Positions 36,591 through 45,446 of a stretch of 64,000 nucleotides of DNA are shown here, in pieces; position 1 is the first letter of the stretch, and the number at the start of each line of letters is the position of its first letter. Source of the DNA: Prolixibacter sp. NT017 (lineage in GTDB: Bacteria; Bacteroidota; Bacteroidia; Bacteroidales; Prolixibacteraceae); NCBI RefSeq assembly GCF_009617875.1, contig NZ_BLAV01000001.1:1674001-1738000 (forward strand), in the 5' to 3' direction. Made by a program: the position numbers and the translations under genes. Under the pieces are notes generated by a model. The model made no database searches, was not told the origin of the DNA, and worked only from the letters and a program-made list of their open reading frames with translations.

Positions 36591-36971
36591 TCATCTTCTC
36601 TTCAGAAACTTCCGCTTGGTTCCTCTGGAGGCATTGGTTGCATGAATGTTACCGCCTCCCCAGGTCAAACCAGAATGATGGTCGCGAAACGGCGGATTAT
36701 TAATGCCCCATTCTTCAATCCCGGAGGTTTCTTTCTTTATCTGTAGAGGTTTCTTCTTTTTGCCTTTGTACGATGCAATGATTTGTTTGATCTCTTCGTC
36801 GCGTAGATGTTTATCGTACAAATAGGTTGGTATGCAAACGATAAATAGCAGGAACAGGCCGGAGTAAAACAAAAAAGCATTGGCGCTGAATTCGGCTATG
36901 ATACCGATGGCCCGGAAGATCAAGAGAATACCTCCGGTGATTCCTGAAACATAAATGATGCCGGTTCTCAT
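36591..36971 (-). CDS. Hypothetical two-helix membrane protein
   Basis: The 126-residue product has two membrane segments (about 5-24 and 30-50). A positively charged cytoplasmic tail with HLRDEEIKQII and KGKKKKPLQIKKE follows, then a Gly/His/Asn-rich end. No family recognised. The C-terminal third has unusual composition and might be past the true end of a related protein. It is 66 bases downstream of the isochorismatase-like gene on the same strand. Confidence 0.5.
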   Translation of the reverse strand: MRTGIIYVSGITGGILLIFRAIGIIAEFSANAFLFYSGLFLLFIVCIPTYLYDKHLRDEEIKQIIASYKGKKKKPLQIKKETSGIEEWGINNPPFRDHHSGLTWGGGNIHATNASRGTKRKFLKRR

Positions 36972-37037
36972 AGGTCAGAATTTTATATTCGTTCTTTTAA
37001 ATGTACTCATCCTGACGGAGATTAACAAAATCGGAGG

Positions 37038-37604
37038 CTACCTGCCGGCTGCAATTTCAGCTGTGCTTTGCAACGCCGCAAACCAACGACCAATGATTTT
37101 TTGATGGTACCGGATAATCTCTTCCGCTTTCATGAAGTCATTATCGTACGTGCTGTGGGCATCGTGTACCAGGATGGTGTGGTAGTTTTTGGCAAACGCA
37201 CTCCGGCAAGTGGTATCGATGCAGTATTCCGTTTGCAGTCCGGTAATGTATAGTGTGTCGATTCTGTTTTCCTGCAGAATGGAAGTCAATTCCGTATGGT
37301 AAAACGAATCAGGCGTTCTCTTATCCAGAAAATAATCGTCATCTTTTTGGGTGAGTTGGTGGCAAACGTTCCAGGCTTCGCTGCCTTCGACCAGTTCCTC
37401 TCCGGGTTTTTCTGTATGTCTGATAAAAATGATCGGACGATACTTATTCCGAAAATGGTCAGTCAGTTGGTTGATATTTTCTATTAACTCTTTTTGTCGG
37501 TAAACCGGCTCATTCTGATCAGTAAAAAAACCTTCCTGCATATCAATAACGAGAAGTGCTCCGCGATGATTGGATGGGGAATAGGAAGAATAACTGTTGG
37601 ACAT
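37038..37604 (-). CDS. Isochorismatase-family cysteine hydrolase
   Basis: The 188-residue protein has the family triad: ALLVIDMQEGFF (Asp20), FLDKRTPDSF (Lys) and GLQTEYCIDTTCRSAF (Cys nucleophile). This fits nicotinamidase-like amidohydrolases that act on small amides. The triad looks complete, in contrast to the paralogue at 44076-44645. A cytoplasmic location is expected. Substrate unassigned. Confidence 0.9.
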   Translation of the reverse strand: MSNSYSSYSPSNHRGALLVIDMQEGFFTDQNEPVYRQKELIENINQLTDHFRNKYRPIIFIRHTEKPGEELVEGSEAWNVCHQLTQKDDDYFLDKRTPDSFYHTELTSILQENRIDTLYITGLQTEYCIDTTCRSAFAKNYHTILVHDAHSTYDNDFMKAEEIIRYHQKIIGRWFAALQSTAEIAAGR

Positions 37605-37925
37605 GTTGTAGACGAATTGTTTCTTATCCCGATAAAGCTACACATAAAAAGAACAGAACGGAAGGAATAATCCTGACAAGTTCGGCGCGAAGGATTGACT
37701 TGTTTCATTTTGCGAACTTGCCTGATCGTGTGCTATCAACTCAAAATGAGGGTGTTATTAATCGTTCTTTTAATATAATGATATAATAGGTTTCTTGATA
37801 TCTGCTTAAAGAGTCAAATCCCGTTAACTGTGGCGTTAAGGAGAACTACATCCTTTATGTTCTTGACATAATAATATTAGAGTTTTATTCGTTTTTGAAA
37901 TATATGGGTAGCAGGACTTCAATTA
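37605..37925. other. Intergenic region before the RHS fragment, no gene seen
   Basis: The 320 AT-rich bases contain no supportable ORF. The RHS-core frame starts abruptly at its right border, so this stretch may be a recombination junction of the toxin cassette. Confidence 0.35.
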
Positions 37926-39128
37926 ATGAAGTATTATCGATTTGTTTTTTTTACATTCCAAATCATCAAAATAAGAAGGCAAAAGGATTTTTCTCTTCTC
38001 CTTGTAACTCACGTGGCGGAGCTGTATCTACACCTTAAAAGCGGCAAAATCCCCTACGGGCGGATTAAGAAGTACTTCCGTGAAAACAGTACGTTGGTAA
38101 GTACGGGCACATCGACCAATAGTTCGACCAGCACCGATACGAAAGTAGAGAACCTGCAGTTCTATTACCATCCCGACCATCTGGGTAGTTCAAGCTACAT
38201 TACGGATGCTTCGGGTGAAGTGTATCAGCACGATGAATATTTTCCTTTTGGAGAGACGTTCGTGGAAGAGCGGACAGATGCCGAATACACCAGTTACCTC
38301 TTCAACGGTAAAGAGCTCGACCAGGAGACGGGGCTGTATTACTACGGAGCCCGGTATTATGACCCGAGGATTAGTATGTGGTATGGGGTTGATCCCAAAT
38401 CAGATGCCGCGATTGAATTAACACCTTATCGCTATGGTCAAAATAATCCAGTAAAAATATACGATCCCAACGGACTAGATGATTTCTTTGATTTTAATGG
38501 AAATTATATCCGCAGTTCAAAATCAGGAAGTCAAATACGTATAATGAATAATGGATCTGTTGATCAACTTACGGATTTTAATTATTCAAGACAAAATATA
38601 AGGAATAGAGATATGCTTGCAAAGGTGGCTACATATTATGCTCATAAAGCAGGCGTTTCGAAGAGTAGAAGTGTTGGAGTATTAGACGTCGATACTCAAA
38701 AAGATGGGCAAGCATTTGCAGCATATATGGTGAAATCAGATAGTTATATGATTACTGTGGATAAAAATGGTAATGTGAATCCAAGGGCTAATAATCTGTA
38801 TAATATGGAAAATGCATATGTTCATGAACACGTGCACGAGGTAGATCCAACGTCAAGAACCGCTTTTGGCGAGATAAAAGCTATAACAAAACAGTCAAGT
38901 GTAATGTCTTTTTTCGATACGTCCAGTAGATTTAAAGAGGCTGCTGGTTCATATGCTGCATCTTCTCTTAATAATGCTTTATTTAATAAGGAAATAACTC
39001 CTAAACAAGCTCAAGATGCAGTGAGACAATTGAATGGAACATATTTGGGATTTTCAGTCAAACTAAAATTTACAGATGGAGCTGTACATTTTGATCTAAT
39101 TAAAGATGAGATAATTGTAAAACCTTGA
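37926..39128 (+). CDS. RHS-tip polymorphic toxin fragment with zincin-like C-terminal domain
   Basis: Residues 78-183 are an RHS-repeat-associated core: YYHPDHLGSSSYITD, EYFPFGETFVEER, LFNGKELDQETGLYYYGARYYDPR and the closing PNGLDD. The rest (184-400) is AT-rich unique sequence with HEHVH at 300-304 followed by Asp307 and Glu316, a HExxHxxD..E zinc-protease pattern. Only the tip of a normally giant RHS protein is present. The first about 35 residues look unrelated and the true start is unclear. It may be a silent cassette that supplies alternative toxin tips by recombination. The genes downstream include likely immunity proteins. Confidence 0.78.
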   Translation: MKYYRFVFFTFQIIKIRRQKDFSLLLVTHVAELYLHLKSGKIPYGRIKKYFRENSTLVSTGTSTNSSTSTDTKVENLQFYYHPDHLGSSSYITDASGEVYQHDEYFPFGETFVEERTDAEYTSYLFNGKELDQETGLYYYGARYYDPRISMWYGVDPKSDAAIELTPYRYGQNNPVKIYDPNGLDDFFDFNGNYIRSSKSGSQIRIMNNGSVDQLTDFNYSRQNIRNRDMLAKVATYYAHKAGVSKSRSVGVLDVDTQKDGQAFAAYMVKSDSYMITVDKNGNVNPRANNLYNMENAYVHEHVHEVDPTSRTAFGEIKAITKQSSVMSFFDTSSRFKEAAGSYAASSLNNALFNKEITPKQAQDAVRQLNGTYLGFSVKLKFTDGAVHFDLIKDEIIVKP

Positions 39129-39139
39129 TAGTAAATAGT

Positions 39140-39592
39140 ATGGTGAAAATAAGAATGTTGTTATTTGGTTTATTGGCGGCAATTCTCGGATACTTTTCCT
39201 GTGTTGGAAATCCCCGTGTTCAAGGCCATAAAAGCTATTTCGAATTGCTGACGGGGGACAGTGCCAGGTACTGGGATCCATATTACACTTTTGAAAATAA
39301 AATGACAGGCAGAGGTTGGTATTTCTCTCGGGACAGTCTGTTTGTCGAATTTAATTATGCAGATAATGAGAGAAGCAAGCTCGATTATGGTGATATATAC
39401 TGGGAGGGGTTTCGATTTGATATCACAGAGGATACCTTGTTCATAAAAGACTACAATGATTACGCATTTGTAATTTTAAAACTCAATGATGACAGTTTAA
39501 TTGTTCGGGATGTCAGCAAGTTGGTGAGATATACTTACCTGGATACAATTCTGTTTGTCAAGTCTTATGACCAATCGACACTGCCCAAATAG
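39140..39592 (+). CDS. Putative immunity lipoprotein of the zincin toxin
   Basis: The 150-residue protein begins with a lipoprotein signal (LFGLLAAILGYFSC) and continues as an acidic, aromatic-rich chain (WDPYYTFENK, VEFNYADNER). It begins 11 bases after the toxin stop, the usual place of an immunity gene, and shares the toxin's low GC. I recognise no family. An acidic surface exported to the periplasm would suit binding of an incoming toxin. The ATG at 39140 is chosen; a TTG at 39125 overlaps the toxin. Confidence 0.55.
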   Translation: MVKIRMLLFGLLAAILGYFSCVGNPRVQGHKSYFELLTGDSARYWDPYYTFENKMTGRGWYFSRDSLFVEFNYADNERSKLDYGDIYWEGFRFDITEDTLFIKDYNDYAFVILKLNDDSLIVRDVSKLVRYTYLDTILFVKSYDQSTLPK

Positions 39593-39617
39593 AACGAAAC
39601 CGAAAAGACATTTTGAG

Positions 39618-40259
39618 ATGATGCAGTATCGTTTGCTTTTCATTCTGCTGTTTATTTCAGTAAGCTGCAAAGCCCAGGAGGCAAAAAAAGTGCAAATGGA
39701 AGGAGTTGTTGTACATGAGTACTACAAAACTTCTGCCGGGGTTTACTGTGAGGGACCAACTTATTTTATCGATGGGAAAGACACGTTTGTTCTATTCAGC
39801 AGGATTGACTATAACCAGGATATTTTAGAGCAGTATCCTGATTTACAAAAGGAATTGGGAATGGCGGAAAAGTATTTTAGTGATCCTTTTCAGATGGACT
39901 CGCTGGTGGATTTGCACTATGTGAGATTCAACAAATATCAATTTAGAGAGGGTAAGACATTTGTCGGCAGTAATGCTTTTTATCAGGACAGTCGTCCCAA
40001 GATGTTGTTTACTTTGTACCAGTTGAAAGCAACGTTTATTCGTTACTCCGGCATCTTCCGTTATGTGCTGAATACGTTTAACGTTGGCAAATCAGGGAAA
40101 GATTGCATCTGTCCGGGCATATCCTTAATGAATACGTCAAAAGATTTTCTGGTGTTGGAGAAAGTCGAAGCAGTAAAAAAACTAACAGGACAGCAGGAAC
40201 AAAAAATGAATCTGAAACCTACGGGAATGAAGTCCATCGAGTTGTTCTATCCCGAATGA
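39618..40259 (+). CDS. Hypothetical secreted protein downstream of toxin
   Basis: The 213-residue product begins MMQYRLLFILLFISVSCKAQ, a lipoprotein or Sec signal. A polar body with conserved-looking VVVHEYYKTSAGVYCEGPTYF follows. No family recognised. It starts 25 bases after the previous gene. Low GC and lack of homology to core genes suggest it is part of the toxin-associated cargo, possibly a second immunity protein or an orphan immunity gene for another tip. Confidence 0.5.
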   Translation: MMQYRLLFILLFISVSCKAQEAKKVQMEGVVVHEYYKTSAGVYCEGPTYFIDGKDTFVLFSRIDYNQDILEQYPDLQKELGMAEKYFSDPFQMDSLVDLHYVRFNKYQFREGKTFVGSNAFYQDSRPKMLFTLYQLKATFIRYSGIFRYVLNTFNVGKSGKDCICPGISLMNTSKDFLVLEKVEAVKKLTGQQEQKMNLKPTGMKSIELFYPE

Positions 40260-40290
40260 ATCTGATTTCATGCATAGGAAAAGATATCAA

Positions 40291-40716
40291 ATGAATAAGA
40301 TACTTAATCGGTTTGGGCTGGTATTGTTGTTAGTCATTGCTGTTTTGTGGATTGTTGGAGGACGTTACATGAACAGAAGTTATCGGGAAGAAATACAGAA
40401 CAAGAAGAAAATGTACTGTTACCAGCAGTATTGGGGCGTTGTCAATCCGGTCTTATTTGTGAAGAAAAAAGAGTTTATTGATTCGCTGGTAGTGTACTAC
40501 CAAAAAATTGAGGCGGGGGAACCCAATCCGGTCTTCAATTTTCCACCTCTTTCATTGCCTTACGATACTTGTGTGTACGTTCTTGGTTACAAGAGAGATT
40601 CTTCCGTTGCGCACGTGGTCTGCTATGATGATTGGGGAAAACAGGGGAGTTTTGTCAAAGGATATGTCTACATCCATACGCTTCATGATTCTCCTCCGCC
40701 AAAAAAGGAAAAATAA
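40291..40716 (+). CDS. Hypothetical membrane-anchored protein
   Basis: The 141-residue product has one N-terminal membrane helix (residues 8-24, GLVLLLVIAVLWIVGG). A periplasmic-type domain follows with two cysteines (MYCYQQYWG, LPYDTCVYVLGYK). No family recognised. The ATG at 40291 is preferred to 40270. It lies in the same cassette as the preceding genes, 31 bases downstream. Confidence 0.5.
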   Translation: MNKILNRFGLVLLLVIAVLWIVGGRYMNRSYREEIQNKKKMYCYQQYWGVVNPVLFVKKKEFIDSLVVYYQKIEAGEPNPVFNFPPLSLPYDTCVYVLGYKRDSSVAHVVCYDDWGKQGSFVKGYVYIHTLHDSPPPKKEK

Positions 40717-40721
40717 TAGCT

Positions 40722-40916
40722 ATGCCTGAGACTGCACGATGGTTAGGCGGGTTTATTAGATGGTTATTAAAGGGATGCCGAACCAGCTTACAAGATGAAA
40801 TCGAGGGGAACCTAGATGCAACTTGGGGTGGAACCTATGATACGGAAAACTATGTTATTGGACTCGGTACCATAGTAATCATATTGGGTATAGTGGTCAG
40901 GCTTGTGTTTCGATAG
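40722..40916 (+). CDS. Small membrane protein, 64 aa
   Basis: The 64-residue product has an amphipathic N-terminus (WLGGFIRWLLKGCRTSLQ) and a C-terminal membrane helix (YVIGLGTIVIILGIVVRLVF). It is the last gene before a terminator and starts 5 bases after the previous stop. Function unknown; it may be a small envelope cofactor of the toxin cassette. Confidence 0.45.
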   Translation: MPETARWLGGFIRWLLKGCRTSLQDEIEGNLDATWGGTYDTENYVIGLGTIVIILGIVVRLVFR

Positions 40917-40937
40917 GTAGTCGGTTGTTAAAACAAG

Positions 40938-40980
40938 AACAGGGTGCAGCAAAAAAATGCTGCACCCTGTTACTTTTGTT
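40938..40980 (+). terminator. Terminator of the toxin/immunity cluster
   Basis: ACAGGGTGCAGCA and TGCTGCACCCTGT form a perfect 13-bp stem around an A-rich loop, followed by TACTTTTGTT. It can also serve the convergent barrel gene. Confidence 0.85.
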
Positions 40981-41037
40981 GGGTGTGGTTCCCTTTTATA
41001 TTAACCCCAAGGACACCTATGCGAAATATCTTTTGTA

Positions 41038-41565
41038 TTAAAAACGGTACTGAAGGTTGACACACATTCTGACATAACTGCCGTTCGCGATGGTTACTTT
41101 CAGTTCCGGAGCCAGGTTCAACTGGTCGGTGAGGGCATAGTTTACACCGGCACCGATGTTCAAACCTAAGTTGCTGTCGGAAGCGGTTACGCCCGGAGTC
41201 GTGATGGTTCCGAAATTGGGATCGGTGTAGGTTGTTCCGGGAATGTCAATCTTGGCAAATGTAACTGATAAACCGGCCGCGCCGTAAACGTTCAAACCGC
41301 TGTTGTCGCTGTAAAAGATGTAATGTCCGTCAAAATCCAGCACATTCCAGTTGGCATAATTCTTTTCAAAAAAGTGGGTAAAGGCAATTCCGCCTTCCCA
41401 TTGTTCGTCGAACTGGTAGACTCCGTTGATGTCAATACCAACATTGTCGATATCGGTTCCGTATACCAAACCACCGCCTACGCGCAGGTTGGATGTATCG
41501 AACGATTGGGAAAAGCCAAAAAGAGGTAAAATAATAGCAAGGACGAGGAATGCAGATTTTTTCAT
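41038..41565 (-). CDS. Outer-membrane beta-barrel protein
   Basis: From the ATG at 41565 the 175-residue protein starts MKKSAFLVLAIILPLFGFSQ (signal peptide). Barrel strands follow, such as LRVGGGLVYGTD, WEGGIAFTHFF and LNLAPELKVTIANG, ending in VNLQYRF. Length and the terminal Phe fit the small PF13568/OmpW-like barrels. It might be a passive pore; no specific ligand is indicated. Monocistronic. Confidence 0.82.
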   Translation of the reverse strand: MKKSAFLVLAIILPLFGFSQSFDTSNLRVGGGLVYGTDIDNVGIDINGVYQFDEQWEGGIAFTHFFEKNYANWNVLDFDGHYIFYSDNSGLNVYGAAGLSVTFAKIDIPGTTYTDPNFGTITTPGVTASDSNLGLNIGAGVNYALTDQLNLAPELKVTIANGSYVRMCVNLQYRF

Positions 41566-41959
41566 TTTTGTTGAATTAATATGAAACAATTAGTTGTTTG
41601 TGTCCCGTTTAGGTTTATACTCTAAACATAACGAATCAAGTTTCATATTATTGTTAATCTTAACCGGAAGAAAGCGAAATTTTCTCTGTAATATATCTTA
41701 AAGTGATTTGACATAGCCAGCAAAACCTGAAACCCTTAAATCAATGAATAATGAAAAATGGGTAGTGAATAATAAAGAGGCGAAAGTCAAAGGTCTCATG
41801 TCTAACGTCTTTCCTCTGGAGTCTTCTTTCTTAACACTTAACACTTAACACTTAACACTTTCCATAATCTGAAACCGCGTAGTTCACGCTTACACCCTAT
41901 ACCTTATCCCTTACACCTGGTATTTTAATTGTTCATTTCTCATTTTTCATTGTTCTCTG
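41566..41959. repeat. Intergenic stretch with degenerate recurrent fragments
   Basis: No gene. It carries AATGAATAATGAAAAATGG at 41747 and AATTGTTCATTTCTCATTTT at 41927, versions of a fragment that recurs at 42570, 46866 and 47185. There is also a short tandem run AACACTTAACACTTAACACTT (41834-41860). Confidence 0.5.
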
Positions 41960-42334
41960 TCACCCCATTTTCTTCCAAACGGCAATGAAAAAGAGTATCC
42001 AGGCAATGATGAAGCTGGTTCCGCCCAATGGAGTAATGGCCCCGAGCCATTTAATGCCGGTAACGGCCAGCAGGTATAAGCTGCCCGAAAACAATGCAAT
42101 ACCAAGGGTCATCAGTATGGCCGACCAGCTGAGCGTCCCGGAAGGATAGTGGCGGTACAAAACACCAATAATCAGGATTCCCAGGGCGTGATAAAACTGG
42201 TACTGCACTCCGGTGTGGTACACCTGCATCATATCGGTTGCTAATCTGCTCTTCAGGGCGTGAGCGCCAAATGCTCCCAGTATCACTGCCAGTGCCATTA
42301 GTACGGCTCCGGTCATTAAGATGGATTTACTCAT
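41960..42334 (-). CDS. DUF423 membrane protein (YgdD type)
   Basis: The 124-residue protein has four hydrophobic segments. Its LAVILGAFGAHALKSRL, QYQFYHALGIL and AITPLGGTSFIIAWILF blocks are the conserved signature of DUF423. Members are inner-membrane proteins of unknown function. Starts at the ATG at 42334. Monocistronic, between two repeat-rich spacers. Confidence 0.92.
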   Translation of the reverse strand: MSKSILMTGAVLMALAVILGAFGAHALKSRLATDMMQVYHTGVQYQFYHALGILIIGVLYRHYPSGTLSWSAILMTLGIALFSGSLYLLAVTGIKWLGAITPLGGTSFIIAWILFFIAVWKKMG

Positions 42335-42700
42335 GTTGTTTTCCTTTTTTCATTTTGGTAACCATAACAATATGGGAGAGGTTTTGTTAGATCCGGATTT
42401 TCGAAAACTGAACCTGTAATCCGAAAATGAGAGTGGGAGAACAGGCAAGTAGAATTGGTATAGGATAAGGGTATACGGAGTAAGGTATATGGTCAGTGGT
42501 CACTTCTTAAAACTTTTCCAACAATAGTAAGGACAGTAACAGCGGAGCGTAACCTGAAACCTTTAAAACAATTAGTAATGAAAAATGAGTAATGAACAAT
42601 CGAAAGACCATTCTATATCGTCTAAGGTCTAATATCTGGATTCTAATGTCTTTTTTCCAACAACAGAAACGGCGAAGCCCAACCTGAAACCTGAAACCGA
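42335..42700. repeat. Intergenic stretch with recurrent fragment
   Basis: No gene. AACAATTAGTAATGAAAAA at 42569, TGAGTAATGAACAATCGAA and TAAGGTCTAATATCTGG are nearly complementary to fragments at 46800-46910 and 47100-47225, so the same element occurs here in the opposite orientation. Confidence 0.5.
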
Positions 42701-44074
42701 TTACCTTACCTTCAACTGCCTTCGGTGCCGGACCAGCGTTCCGAAAAAGAGGACAACCATCACGAGAAACGAAGCCAGTGCAAAGATTGACAGGAGATGC
42801 AGACTTTTATCGGTGACGCCGTCGCGGAAAACGCTCTTGATTTGTGTTCCCGAAATAATGGCACCGAAATATCCGAATGTCCGGTACAGGCCGAAGGATA
42901 CGCCCGTCTTGGCTTGCGGAACTTCCACGCTAATCATCGCCTGGTTGACAATGCCGTTGACTCCTGCTGCTACCCCGGTCAGCATGATGACGCCGACGAG
43001 TATCCAAACGGGAACAGCCTCGTGAAGGTAGAATAATCCGGCCCAGGCCAGCCCCATACTGATAATGCCCACCAGGTTCATGCGCAGGTATTTGGTCGAC
43101 CGCGAGATGTAGATTGCGGTAACGCCCGACATCACCGACATGGGAAACATGATGAGTCCTGTTTGCGATGGCGACATCATCTTCACCGCTTCCACCCATT
43201 GCGGCATGGCGTACAAACTCAGGTAAAGAATGTAGGTAGTGGCGGTGGTGCGGACGTACACCCAGAATAACGAAGGCTGGTTCCACAGGAGTTTTACATC
43301 GAGGAACGGATTGCGCTGGCGGCTTTCATGCCAAATAAGCCACACCAGTGCTACAACAGCCGTAATTGGGTAGGCAAGGTTTAACGGGCGCTGCGTTAAA
43401 ACAAACATGGCGGAGATGAGAAATACAGCCATCAGGGCTACGCCCGAAGCATCAATCTTTTTCAGCAACGGAACGGACCGGGAATCTTTCTTCTCTATAG
43501 ACGGAATTTTCCGGGAGAAATAAAGCGCATTGAGTACCCACGGGATGTTGATGAGGAAAATTCCCTGCCAGCCGAGCCAGTCGGTCAGGAAACCACCGAG
43601 AATTGGACCGAGCACCATGCTCACCTGGTTGGCGACGGAAATAATTCCCAGCACTCTGCCGGGTACGGCACGTTGCTGACTTTGATACCGGTGCGAAACA
43701 ATGGCGATGGCCGACGGGTAGGCAGCTGAAGTTCCGAATCCAAGAATAACCCGCGATACGATGAGCCAGGCAAATGAAGGAGCCAGCGCGCCGATAAGAG
43801 CGGCTATGAACACCAAAATAAATCCCAGCCGGTTGATGATTTTGGGATTGTAAATGTCGGCCAGACGCCCCATGAGTGGCTGCCCGATAGTGGCCGCGAC
43901 ATACAGGGGCGTAATGAGGTAAGCCCCGGCGCTGACGTCGCGTGAAAACTGGTGACAAATGGTCGTCAGGGCAGTGGCCAGCATGGTCGAGTTAAGCGGA
44001 TTCATCATGGTTCCCAGCACCAGCGGGAACAATAATTTTCCGTCTAACTGCTCTTTGTCGGTGGCTTCCTCCAT
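42701..44074 (-). CDS. MFS transporter (DHA2-like drug efflux)
   Basis: The 457-residue protein is hydrophobic throughout, with many membrane segments. The MFS loop motif MGRLADIYNPKIINR lies between the second and third segments, and VILGFGTSAAYPSAIAIV resembles the antiporter motif of DHA families. GPILGGFLTDWLGWQGIFLIN is the classic motif C that marks drug/H+ antiporters. It would export small organic compounds. It begins 1 base after the isochorismatase-fold gene, so the two are co-expressed and the hydrolase may modify a related compound. Confidence 0.88.
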   Translation of the reverse strand: MEEATDKEQLDGKLLFPLVLGTMMNPLNSTMLATALTTICHQFSRDVSAGAYLITPLYVAATIGQPLMGRLADIYNPKIINRLGFILVFIAALIGALAPSFAWLIVSRVILGFGTSAAYPSAIAIVSHRYQSQQRAVPGRVLGIISVANQVSMVLGPILGGFLTDWLGWQGIFLINIPWVLNALYFSRKIPSIEKKDSRSVPLLKKIDASGVALMAVFLISAMFVLTQRPLNLAYPITAVVALVWLIWHESRQRNPFLDVKLLWNQPSLFWVYVRTTATTYILYLSLYAMPQWVEAVKMMSPSQTGLIMFPMSVMSGVTAIYISRSTKYLRMNLVGIISMGLAWAGLFYLHEAVPVWILVGVIMLTGVAAGVNGIVNQAMISVEVPQAKTGVSFGLYRTFGYFGAIISGTQIKSVFRDGVTDKSLHLLSIFALASFLVMVVLFFGTLVRHRRQLKVR

Positions 44075-44075
44075 G

Positions 44076-44645
44076 TTAGCCTTTCTGCGAAAGCTTGTTC
44101 AGAATGTCCGTCGTGGTGCCCGATTCACCGATGCGCGGGAAGATGTATTGCAGGCTGTTGTTGTGTGCTTCCAACACCCGGTCGGTCATGGCATCGGTGG
44201 CAAAGCTGACGTTGTAGCCCAGCTCGGCGGCGGCACGGGCCGTTCCTTCCACACCGATGCTGGTCGAAACACCACCCAGAACGATACCGGTGACGTTGCG
44301 TTTTTGCAACTCGTCATAAAGTTCTGTTTCGAAGAAGGCGTTCCAGGTATGTTTGGTGACGAAAATGTCATCCGGCCGGGTAGGGACCTCATCGACAATC
44401 TCGGTAAAGTTGTCCGGCATCTTCGAAGCGGGCATCTGGGCTTCTTTCCGCGAACGGGTCCACGCTGCGCCACCCGGGTTTACGTTGACAATCACGACCG
44501 GCAATCCGGCATTGTGAAAGCCATCGACGAGGACGGATGCATTTTTCAATACACCTTCCAGCGGATGCGCTTTGTCACCGGCCAGAATTCCTTTCTGCAA
44601 ATCAATCAGCACAAGGGCTGTTTGTTGATCCAATTCTGTAATCAT
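44076..44645 (-). CDS. Isochorismatase-fold hydrolase lacking the catalytic Cys
   Basis: The 189-residue protein has ALVLIDLQKGI (Asp) and FVTKHTWNAFFET (Lys), but at the nucleophile position the sequence is GGVSTSIGVEGTARAA: Gly instead of Cys. Loss of Cys is also known in true isochorismatases (EntB/PhzD), which hydrolyse a vinyl ether, so activity on a different bond is possible. It is the first gene of a pair with the MFS exporter. Confidence 0.85.
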   Translation of the reverse strand: MITELDQQTALVLIDLQKGILAGDKAHPLEGVLKNASVLVDGFHNAGLPVVIVNVNPGGAAWTRSRKEAQMPASKMPDNFTEIVDEVPTRPDDIFVTKHTWNAFFETELYDELQKRNVTGIVLGGVSTSIGVEGTARAAAELGYNVSFATDAMTDRVLEAHNNSLQYIFPRIGESGTTTDILNKLSQKG

Positions 44646-44743
44646 GTGATGTGTGTTTGTGTTTCTGTGTTACTCAAACAGCGGTTGATGGCGGGATGTT
44701 CGGTGTAACGGTTGAAACCATGGATTAGCTAAGGCGGTGCACA

Positions 44744-44771
44744 TAAAAAAAGCCTCTGGAAGAGAGGCTTT
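44744..44771 (-). terminator. Terminator of the 44799-45446 gene
   Basis: On the minus strand AAGCCTCTC and AGAGGCTTTTTTT form a stem with a CTCTTCCA-type loop, directly after the stop codon. Confidence 0.8.
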
Positions 44772-44798
44772 CATATCTTATTTGTGAGCTGTTAGGAG

Positions 44799-45446
44799 TT
44801 ATCCTTTTTTGGTATAGGCAATCCTTCTGGAAGCTTTTCTCATCAGTTTATTTACCAAATCTTCTGTTGAGCTACCCAGTGAACCGGAAACAGCTTTGTT
44901 ATAGTTAACCAGCAAATCGTTGTCGGCTCCGTTGTAGATGGAGAGGTTCAGGACCGCTTTATTGGTGGTTCCCCAAAAACCTACCAATACCCCCAGTACG
45001 ACGGAAGCACCTTCAGACATGGGTTTATTGGTCTCGAAAGTACCCATAACAACGGCGTCAACTCCCAATGCTTCAGCAATTTCTTTTGGGGTATAACCAT
45101 CCATATTGTCGTAGGTAATGCCTGCTTTTTTCAACTTGGCATTGGTAATGGCCGGGCTTTGCACTTTTACGGTTAACTCGCCGCGTTTTTCTCTTTTCAG
45201 GAACCAGGAATACATAGCCGACTGTACACCTTCGCCTTCCGATACTTCCATTTTAGCCAACTGGTCGGGTTTCATGTCCTTCATCTGTTTTGGCCGCAAT
45301 TTGACGGTCGATTTGAAGGGCACGACGGCAATCATCTTCTGGTTTTGAGCAATCTTATCAAAATTCGGATTTTCGTACAGATGTGTCTGTGAGAATGCTG
45401 CCAGGCTCACGAACATCGCGAAGGTAAAGACAAGTAGTTTTTTCAT
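44799..45446 (-). CDS. Secreted protein of unknown function, 215 aa
   Basis: A signal peptide ends in AFSQ (MKKLLVFTFAMFVSLAAFSQ). The mature part shows MIAVVPFKSTVKLRP, EIAEALGVDAVVMGTFETN and VLNLSIYNGADNDLLVNYN, a beta/alpha pattern resembling the anticodon-binding-like domain of TolB/CsgG/GNA1162-type envelope proteins. That resemblance is loose. A paired direct repeat lies about 220-255 bases upstream and recurs before the RDD-protein gene, so the genes may share a regulator. Confidence 0.6.
   Translation of the reverse strand: MKKLLVFTFAMFVSLAAFSQTHLYENPNFDKIAQNQKMIAVVPFKSTVKLRPKQMKDMKPDQLAKMEVSEGEGVQSAMYSWFLKREKRGELTVKVQSPAITNAKLKKAGITYDNMDGYTPKEIAEALGVDAVVMGTFETNKPMSEGASVVLGVLVGFWGTTNKAVLNLSIYNGADNDLLVNYNKAVSGSLGSSTEDLVNKLMRKASRRIAYTKKG

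Noticed and set aside
36358..36645. Plus-strand ORF in the spacer at 36.4 kb
   Set aside because: There is no ribosome site and no homology, and it runs into the 3' end of a better-supported minus-strand gene.
43959..44708. Plus-strand ORF over the MFS/isochorismatase junction
   Set aside because: It is antisense to two genes with clear family motifs and has no support.
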